Below are positions 1-5,021 of a DNA stretch of 5,354 bases, piece by piece. The stretch comes from Rhodoferax sp. GTDB lineage: Bacteria > Pseudomonadota > Gammaproteobacteria > Burkholderiales > Burkholderiaceae_C. The stretch lies in assembly GCA_028711355.1 (NCBI GenBank), contig JAQTSL010000259.1:1-5354 (forward strand), written 5' to 3'. A program made the translations under genes and the position numbers. Every line of letters begins with the position of its first letter. Within the stretch, counting starts at the first letter, position 1. The notes beneath the pieces are model-generated. The model saw only the letters and a program-made list of their open reading frames with translations. It had not been told where the DNA came from and ran no database searches.

Positions 1-281
1 GGGTGATGGGTGGCGAGCAGGCCGCCAGCGTGTTGGCCACGGTGCGCCGCGACGGCATCGAACTTAAAGGTGGGCAGTGGAGCGCAGCAGAAGAAGAAGC
101 CTTCAAAGCGCCGATTCGCAACCAATATGAGGTGCAAGGCCACCCCTATTTCGCCACCGCCCGGCTGTGGGACGACGGCATCATCGACCCCGCCGATACC
201 CGCCGCGTGCTGGGCTTAGGCTTGTCTGCAGCACGCAACGCGCCGGTGCAAGACACTCAATTTGGACTTTTTCGCATGTAA
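1..281 (+). CDS. liuB: 3-methylcrotonyl-CoA carboxylase, carboxyltransferase (beta) subunit, C-terminal part
   Basis: This is the last 92 codons of a gene that begins before the window; the reading frame is open from the left edge to the TAA at 279-281. The protein contains VMGGEQAASVLATV, then EEEAFKAPIRNQYE, GHPYFATARLWDDGIIDP and ADTRRVLGLGLSAA, and ends FGLFRM. This is the characteristic C-terminus of acyl-CoA carboxyltransferase beta subunits of the methylcrotonyl-CoA type. In the family this subunit moves the carboxyl group from biotin, carried on LiuD, to 3-methylcrotonyl-CoA in cytoplasmic leucine breakdown. The matching biotin subunit lies downstream in the window, which supports the methylcrotonyl assignment over geranyl- or propionyl-CoA carboxylase. 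The last codons overlap a probable promoter for the next gene pair. The C-terminus looks intact, so the insertion downstream did not damage it. Confidence 0.93.
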   Translation, partial: VMGGEQAASVLATVRRDGIELKGGQWSAAEEEAFKAPIRNQYEVQGHPYFATARLWDDGIIDPADTRRVLGLGLSAARNAPVQDTQFGLFRM

Positions 282-291
282 TGTGTATGAT
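262..291 (+). promoter_or_regulatory. Probable sigma70-type promoter for vapBC, inside the end of liuB
   Basis: TTGGAC at 262-267 (three of six bases of the -35 consensus) is followed after an 18-nt spacer by TATGAT at 286-291 (five of six bases of the -10 consensus). A start site near 298 would leave a leader of about 27 nt before the vapB ATG. The -35 lies in the last codons of liuB, and the -10 lies in the left arm of the inverted repeat at 280-311. That placement is what an autorepressed toxin-antitoxin promoter would show. The -35 match is weak, so the call rests mainly on the good -10, the spacing and the operator overlap. Confidence 0.5.
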
Positions 292-311
292 TTGCCAAAT
301 TCATACACATT
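280..311. promoter_or_regulatory. Perfect 11-bp inverted repeat, probable VapB/VapBC operator
   Basis: AATGTGTATGA at 280-290 is exactly reverse-complementary to TCATACACATT at 301-311, with a 10-nt spacer (291-300). The spacer carries a further small dyad, ATTTG/CAAAT, offset by one base. The repeat starts at the liuB stop codon, covers the predicted -10 and ends one base before the vapB ribosome binding site. Ribbon-helix-helix antitoxins typically bind such palindromes at their own promoter, so autoregulation by VapB or the VapBC complex is the natural inference. No run of T follows the right arm, so it is not a rho-independent terminator. Confidence 0.62.
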
Positions 312-317
312 GAAGGA
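312..317 (+). promoter_or_regulatory. Ribosome binding site of vapB
   Basis: GAAGGA lies 7 nt upstream of the ATG at 325. It fixes this ATG as the start of vapB. Non-ATG starts further upstream in the same frame would run through the operator and the liuB end and have no such site. Confidence 0.6.
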
Positions 318-324
318 TTTGACC

Positions 325-678
325 ATGCGAACCAATATCGAGATTGACGACAAGTTGATGGACTTTGTCATGTCCACCGGGGACTACAAGACCAAACGTG
401 AGGCTGTGGAGGCGGGCTTGGCGCTGATCAAGCGTCGTAAGGTGTATGACGGGCTATTGGCGCTTCGGGGCAAGTTGCAATGGATCGGTGACGATGAAGC
501 CGCCTGGGCAAAATACCGCGAAGAGCAATTGGCTAAAGTGCAGGCCAAGGCCGCTGGTTTACCGTTTGAAGGCGAAATTGATCCCGTTTTCCTGACGCAA
601 GTGGCGCAACCGCCAACAGCACCCATGGTGCAGGAGCCCGCTGCCAGTTATTCCAACGCAGCGAGACCCACCAAATGA
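325..678 (+). CDS. vapB: VapB-type antitoxin with an unusually long C-terminal tail
   Basis: This encodes 117 residues. The N-terminus MRTNIEIDDKLMDFV, followed by KTKREAVEAGLALI (about residues 22-35), is the classic ribbon-helix-helix DNA-binding fold of type II VapB antitoxins (the VapB/DUF2191 group). ALRGKLQWIGDDEA (46-59) corresponds to the segment that usually contacts the toxin. In the family, the protein binds and neutralises VapC and represses the shared promoter. Many homologues stop soon after the LRGKL-W-GD segment, at about 60-80 residues. Here some 50 more follow: a charged, probably helical part (60-77), then a Pro/Ala-rich end. The stop codon overlaps the vapC start as ATGA, typical of translationally coupled toxin-antitoxin pairs. 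The gene looks less GC-rich than the flanking liu genes, consistent with acquisition, though composition was judged by eye. Confidence 0.87.
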   Translation: MRTNIEIDDKLMDFVMSTGDYKTKREAVEAGLALIKRRKVYDGLLALRGKLQWIGDDEAAWAKYREEQLAKVQAKAAGLPFEGEIDPVFLTQVAQPPTAPMVQEPAASYSNAARPTK

Positions 679-1076
679 TTTTGGTGGATTCCAGCGTTTG
701 GATTGATTTTTTCAACCAGAAAAAGTCACCTGCAAATCTGAAATTGGTTGAACTGCTGCAAGAGGGTGTTGCAGCCGTCGCAGTCGCAGACCTGGTCGTG
801 TTTGAGGTGCTTCGGGGCTTCAGGACTGACCGTGCGCTGCTGCAGGCGCGGGACTTTTTGCTCGACCTGCCCACCGTAGAAATCGGCGGCATAGCCAATG
901 CCTTGCAAGCCGCCGAGCACGACCGGGCTCTGCGCGCCAAGGGCTACACCATCCGCAGCCCCATCGATGTGCTGCTGGCCAGCTACTGCATTACCCACGG
1001 CCACATGCTGCTGCACCGCGATGCCGACTTTGATGCCATTGAAACCCTGAGAGGCTTGAAATCATGGTCACACTGA
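675..1076 (+). CDS. vapC: VapC-type toxin, PIN-domain ribonuclease
   Basis: This encodes a 133-residue PIN-domain protein of normal VapC length. It opens with MILVDSSVWIDFF, giving acidic residue D5. The FEVLRGF segment supplies E44, SPIDVLLASYC supplies D98, and LLHRDADFDAI supplies D116 with D118 and D120 nearby. The full set of acidic residues that bind Mg2+ in PIN nucleases is therefore present, and the toxin is predicted active. Family members cleave specific tRNAs or rRNA to stop translation; the target cannot be told from this sequence. The start is fixed by the ATGA overlap with vapB. The last 13 nt overlap the start of liuC in another frame, so the ribosome binding site and start codon of liuC lie inside vapC. 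The gene looks relatively AT-rich at its 5' end. Confidence 0.9.
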   Translation: MILVDSSVWIDFFNQKKSPANLKLVELLQEGVAAVAVADLVVFEVLRGFRTDRALLQARDFLLDLPTVEIGGIANALQAAEHDRALRAKGYTIRSPIDVLLASYCITHGHMLLHRDADFDAIETLRGLKSWSH

Positions 1077-1840
1077 AAATTGAAACCGGGGCGGTTGCCA
1101 CCGTCACCCTGAACCGCCCCGAAGTGCGCAACGCCTTTAACGACGAGGTGATTGCCGAACTCACCGCCGCCTTCACCCAGCTCGGGAGAGACAGCCAGGT
1201 GCGCGCCATCGTGCTGGCCGCCTCAGGTCCGGCTTTTTGCGCCGGGGCTGACCTGAACTGGATGCGCCGCATGGCCGATTACAACCACGACGAGAACCTG
1301 GCCGATGCCGCGCAATTGGCCGAGATGCTGCGTGTGATCTACACCTGCCCCAAACCCACGGTGGCGCGCATCCAGGGTGATGTGTATGCCGGCGGTATGG
1401 GGCTGGTGGCGGTGTGCGACATGGCGGTCAGCGTCGATAGCGCCAACTACTGCCTGAGTGAAGTCAAACTGGGCCTGTACCCCGCCACCATCAGCCCGTA
1501 TGTGATCCGCGCCATGGGAGCGCGCGCCGCGCACCGCTACTTTTTGACGGCCGAGCGCTTTGATGCGGCTGAGGCACTGCGCATCGGTTTTGTGCACGCC
1601 GTGGTCAGCGCTGAGCAACTTGACGACAAGGTGGCAGAGATCACCCAAGCCCTGGTCAATGCCAGCCCCAACGCCGTGCGTGAATGCAAAACCCTGCTGC
1701 ATGAGGTGGCTGGCAAAGACATCGATGCGGGCTTGATCGCCCATACCGTGCAAGGCATCGCCAGCATCCGCGCCAGCAGCCAGGGCAAGGAAGGCGTGCA
1801 GTCTTTCCTGCAAAAACGCAAACCCAACTGGCTGGGCTGA
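1064..1840 (+). CDS. liuC: Methylglutaconyl-CoA hydratase (crotonase superfamily)
   Basis: This encodes 258 residues, normal for the family. The domain begins with VTLNRPEVRNAFN (14-26). FCAGADL (58-64) and YAGGMGL (108-114) form the two halves of the oxyanion hole that stabilises the CoA-thioester enolate. LSEVKLGLYPATISPYV (131-147) carries E133, which aligns with the second catalytic glutamate of enoyl-CoA hydratase. The first glutamate position is G113, as I recall for bacterial LiuC proteins. The P-ATISPYV motif favours methylglutaconyl-CoA hydratase over fatty acid enoyl-CoA hydratase. It would convert 3-methylglutaconyl-CoA, the product of LiuB/LiuD, to HMG-CoA in the cytoplasm. The ATG at 1064 has GAGAGG at 1049-1054 as ribosome binding site, all inside vapC. 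The N-terminus is slightly short compared with typical homologues but the domain is complete. Confidence 0.9.
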   Translation: MVTLKIETGAVATVTLNRPEVRNAFNDEVIAELTAAFTQLGRDSQVRAIVLAASGPAFCAGADLNWMRRMADYNHDENLADAAQLAEMLRVIYTCPKPTVARIQGDVYAGGMGLVAVCDMAVSVDSANYCLSEVKLGLYPATISPYVIRAMGARAAHRYFLTAERFDAAEALRIGFVHAVVSAEQLDDKVAEITQALVNASPNAVRECKTLLHEVAGKDIDAGLIAHTVQGIASIRASSQGKEGVQSFLQKRKPNWLG

Positions 1841-1891
1841 GAGCCTTTGGCAGCGCGCATGATCGATCAAACAGTTAGCGTTACCAACCAC

Positions 1892-3004
1892 ATGAATCGG
1901 CGTGAATGGCTCGGCGCTACCGCGCTGTCTTGCATGAGCTGGCAAGGGCTGGCAGATGCACAAGCCCCGACCAGTCTGGATGCGCTGGCACGTGCATCGG
2001 GGCGACGCTTTGGGTTTGCTGTCAGCCCGGCTTATGCCGACAAAGCGCCAGTTGCCGGTCTTTTGCGTCAGCACGCCGGTGTCATCACAGCAGAAAACGC
2101 CATGAAATGGCGGCATATTCAAACTGTATTTGGCGGGCGTGACTACACCGATGCTGACAAAGTGATGGCTTTGGCGGCCAGCCTGAAAGCAGATTTTCGC
2201 GGCCATACGCTGGCCTGGCATCAATCAACACCCGCCTATTTGTCAGTGGTTTCATCGGAGCAGTTCATCCGGGCCCAGACCGCCCACCTGCAAGCGCTGG
2301 TGTCGCGCTACCAGGGGCGCATTCACACCTGGGATGTGCTGAACGAAGCGATCGAGGTGAACCAGTCAATGGGCAGCAGCCTGCGCGACTCTGTTTTGTC
2401 CAAGCTGTGGGGCGTGGAGCGCTACCCCGCGCTGTTTGAATTGGCCCGCGCCGCCGACCCCCAAGCCAAACTCGCCTATAGCGACTATGGCATGGAGCAA
2501 GACGAGCCCTGGTGCGAGCGCCGGCGCAGGGCGGTGTTGCTCTTGCTTGAACCCTGGGTCAAGCGCATGGTGCCGGTGGATGTGATGGGCCTACAGGCGC
2601 ACCTGGACTTGTCACACCGTTTTTCAGCAACCAAATTGCTGGCATTTTTTGACGAGCTACAGGCCTTCGGCCTGACGATTCAGATCACCGAGCTTGACGT
2701 GCGTGATAGCACAAGCACCGGCAGTCTGGCCGAGCGCGATAGCGCGGTGGCTGCGTTGTACCAAGACTTTGTCGATGCATGCCTGAGCCACCCGGCGGTA
2801 GAAATGATGGTGCTGTGGAACGTGACCGATGCCGACACCTGGATCAACCGCTGGGGCCAGGGACCGCGGCGCGCCGACGGACAGCCGATGCGCCCGACCT
2901 TGTTTGATGAGCAGGGGCAACCCAAACGCGCCTTCGAAGCAGTGGCCGCCAGTTTGCGGCATACCAAAGTCAGATTTGACAAGAAAGCAGAAAACAATGT
3001 TTAA
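1892..3004 (+). CDS. GH10 endo-1,4-beta-xylanase-type glycoside hydrolase with Tat-like signal peptide
   Basis: This encodes 370 residues from the ATG at 1892. NRREWLGATAL at residues 2-12 is a twin-arginine-type signal, with probable cleavage after ADA or AQA near residues 23-25, so the enzyme is predicted to be periplasmic or secreted. The rest is one GH10 barrel: ENAMKW (68-73), GHTLAWHQ (104-111), WDVLNEAI with acid/base E152, YSDYG (196-200), GLQAHL (233-238), ITELDV with nucleophile E267, and LWNVTDADTW (308-317). Both catalytic glutamates are present. GH10 enzymes cut internal beta-1,4-xylan bonds with retention of configuration. There is no carbohydrate-binding module. YSDYG (usually NDYN) and LWN (usually WG) depart from consensus, so substrate preference may differ. 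The start is uncertain: ATG at 1859 or TTG at 1847 in frame would add 11 or 15 residues before the arginine pair, and no start has a strong ribosome binding site. It overlaps liuD by 8 nt. Confidence 0.88.
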   Translation: MNRREWLGATALSCMSWQGLADAQAPTSLDALARASGRRFGFAVSPAYADKAPVAGLLRQHAGVITAENAMKWRHIQTVFGGRDYTDADKVMALAASLKADFRGHTLAWHQSTPAYLSVVSSEQFIRAQTAHLQALVSRYQGRIHTWDVLNEAIEVNQSMGSSLRDSVLSKLWGVERYPALFELARAADPQAKLAYSDYGMEQDEPWCERRRRAVLLLLEPWVKRMVPVDVMGLQAHLDLSHRFSATKLLAFFDELQAFGLTIQITELDVRDSTSTGSLAERDSAVAALYQDFVDACLSHPAVEMMVLWNVTDADTWINRWGQGPRRADGQPMRPTLFDEQGQPKRAFEAVAASLRHTKVRFDKKAENNV

Positions 3005-5021
3005 CAAAATTCTCATCGCCAACAGAGGCGAGATAGCCTGCCGCGTGGCCGCCACGGCAGCTCGCCTAGCTATCAAGACAGTAGCTGTTTATTCGGATGC
3101 CGATGCCAATGCCAAGCATGTGGCGGGGTGCGACGAAGCGGTGCATATCGGTGGCAGCGCGCCCAAAGACAGCTATTTGCGCTGGCAGACCATCATTGAT
3201 GCTGCCAAATCCACGGGCGCGCAAGCGATTCACCCCGGCTACGGTTTCTTGAGCGAAAACGCCGACTTTGCCCAGGCCTGTGCGGACGCCGGGTTGGTTT
3301 TTATTGGCCCGCCAGCGGCCAGCATGAAAGCCATGGGCCTCAAAGCCGAGTCCAAGCGGCTGATGGAACAAGCCGGTGTGCCGCTGGTGCCCGGCTACCA
3401 CGGCGCTGACCAGGACCCGACCCTGTTGCACCTCAAAGCCGACGAAATTGGCTACCCCGTGCTGATCAAAGCCAGCGCCGGCGGCGGCGGCAAGGGGATG
3501 CGCGCGGTCGAGCGATCGCAAGACTTTCTGGACGCGCTGGCCAGTTGCAAGCGCGAAGCCATCAGCAGCTTCGGCAGCGACGCAGTGCTGGTTGAAAAAT
3601 ACGTGCAGCGTCCGCGTCACATTGAAATCCAGGTGTTTGGCGACACCCTGGGCAACTATGTTTATTTGGCCGAGCGCGATTGCTCGGTGCAGCGCCGCCA
3701 CCAAAAAGTGCTGGAAGAAGCCCCCGCGCCCGGCATGACGCCGGAATTGCGCCAGCAAATGGGCCAGGCGGCTGTGGCCGCCGCGCGCGCGGTCGGCTAC
3801 GTGGGCGCGGGCACGGTCGAATTTATCGTTGAGCAGCCGCTGGGCTGGGCGCACCCCGAAGCCATGACGTTCTTCTTTATGGAGATGAACACCCGCCTAC
3901 AGGTGGAGCACCCGGTGACTGAGGCTATTACCGGGCAGGATTTAGTCGAATGGCAATTGCGCGTGGCCGCAGGCGAGCCGTTGCCGCTGACGCAAGCGCA
4001 GATCACGATCACCGGCCACGCCATCGAGGCGCGCATCTGCGCCGAGAACCCCGACAACAACTTTTTGCCCGCCACCGGCACGCTCGACGTGTACGCCAAG
4101 CCCGCACACAGCAGTTTTGCCGTGAGCCCGGTGCGTTTTGACGATGGCGTGCGCCCGGGCGACAGCATCAGCCCGTTTTACGACTCGATGGTGGCCAAGC
4201 TGATCGTCCACGGCGACACGCGCGCGCAGGCGCTGGCACGGCTGGACGCAGCACTGGCCGCTACGCACATCGTCGGCCTGACCAGCAACGTGCAGTTTCT
4301 GCGCCACGTGCTGCAAAGCGATTCGTTCGCCAACGCGCAACTCGACACTGGTTTGATCCCGCGCGAGGCGGCGGTGCTGTTTAACCAGCAGCGGGTTGGG
4401 CTGGCCCTGGCCGCGGCGGCCGATGTGGCGCAGACGCTGATCGACGAGCGCGCCACACCAACCGCCGACCCGTTCAGCCAAACCGACGGCTGGCGCAGCC
4501 TGGGCCACGCACAGCGGCGCTTTGCGTTTGAATTTGGCGGCAATGCGGTGCCGGCCAGCCTGTGCTACCTGCACGACGGAACATTGCGTTTCAGTGTGGG
4601 TGTGGACGCGACTCAAACCGGCGGTGAGCTGAGTTTTGCCGCGACATCAAATGGCATTGACCTGCAATTCGCCGGTCAGCGCGCGCGCGTGAATGTGTAT
4701 CGAAATGACGAGGTAGCCCACGTCTTTACTGCGCAAGGCGCTACACAAATCATTGCAATTGACTTGCTGGCGCATGCCGGCGTGGCCCCCGCCGAAGGCG
4801 GCCGCCTGACTGCGCCGATGCCGGGCAAGGTGGTGTCGTTTGCCGTGCAGGCGGGCGACGTGGTCACCAAAGGCCAGGCGTTGGCGGTGATGGAAGCGAT
4901 GAAGATGGAGCACACCATCGCAGCGCCGGCCGACGGCGTGGTGGCCGAGCTGCTCTACGCGCCGGGCGATCAGGTGGTGGAAGGGGCTGAGCTGCTCCGG
5001 CTGAGTGTTGCGGCGGCGTGA
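2997..5021 (+). CDS. liuD: 3-methylcrotonyl-CoA carboxylase, biotin-containing (alpha) subunit
   Basis: This encodes 674 residues, full length for the family. The biotin carboxylase N-domain starts KILIANRGEIACRV (4-17) and has HPGYGFLSEN (79-88). The ATP-grasp domain has K158 and the glycine loop A161-R169, then LAERDCSVQRRHQK. EMNTRLQVEHPVTE (296-309) provides E296, N298 and R300, and R346 lies in GHAIEARICAEN; these match the metal-, bicarbonate- and biotin-handling residues of E. coli AccC. A less conserved linker domain (about 460-600) precedes the biotinyl domain (about 604-674). Its EAMKMEH motif contains the biotinylated lysine, K636, 38 residues from the end. The subunit uses ATP and bicarbonate to carboxylate biotin and pairs with LiuB. 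ATG 2997 is chosen because MFNKILIANRGE is the usual N-terminus; the same frame is open upstream but that part is a shadow of the hydrolase gene. The ribosome binding site is weak (GAAAG at 2983-2987), suggesting translational coupling. Confidence 0.95.
   Translation: MFNKILIANRGEIACRVAATAARLAIKTVAVYSDADANAKHVAGCDEAVHIGGSAPKDSYLRWQTIIDAAKSTGAQAIHPGYGFLSENADFAQACADAGLVFIGPPAASMKAMGLKAESKRLMEQAGVPLVPGYHGADQDPTLLHLKADEIGYPVLIKASAGGGGKGMRAVERSQDFLDALASCKREAISSFGSDAVLVEKYVQRPRHIEIQVFGDTLGNYVYLAERDCSVQRRHQKVLEEAPAPGMTPELRQQMGQAAVAAARAVGYVGAGTVEFIVEQPLGWAHPEAMTFFFMEMNTRLQVEHPVTEAITGQDLVEWQLRVAAGEPLPLTQAQITITGHAIEARICAENPDNNFLPATGTLDVYAKPAHSSFAVSPVRFDDGVRPGDSISPFYDSMVAKLIVHGDTRAQALARLDAALAATHIVGLTSNVQFLRHVLQSDSFANAQLDTGLIPREAAVLFNQQRVGLALAAAADVAQTLIDERATPTADPFSQTDGWRSLGHAQRRFAFEFGGNAVPASLCYLHDGTLRFSVGVDATQTGGELSFAATSNGIDLQFAGQRARVNVYRNDEVAHVFTAQGATQIIAIDLLAHAGVAPAEGGRLTAPMPGKVVSFAVQAGDVVTKGQALAVMEAMKMEHTIAAPADGVVAELLYAPGDQVVEGAELLRLSVAAA

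Noticed and set aside
262..324. In-frame upstream extension of vapB using a TTG start at 262
   Set aside because: It would run through the liuB end, promoter and operator. The ATG at 325 has a good ribosome binding site and begins the conserved MRTNIxIDD sequence.
1223..2224. 333-codon minus-strand open frame across liuC and the xylanase gene
   Set aside because: It is antisense to two clearly identified genes, is rich in His/Gln/Ala as expected of a GC-rich shadow frame, and shows no recognisable domain.
2829..2996. Upstream extension of liuD by 56 residues
   Set aside because: This part lies wholly within the GH10 gene and does not resemble biotin carboxylase; the family N-terminus starts at the ATG at 2997.
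3066..4616. Long minus-strand frames opposite liuD
   Set aside because: They are shadows of liuD with Arg/His-rich composition and no known motif.
442..4700. Copies of the operator half-site (GTGTATGA at 442, ATGTGTATG at 1380, AATGTGTAT at 4692)
   Set aside because: Each falls in frame as GTG-TAT (Val-Tyr) codons in a coding region and lacks a partner arm, so codon use explains them better than extra operators.
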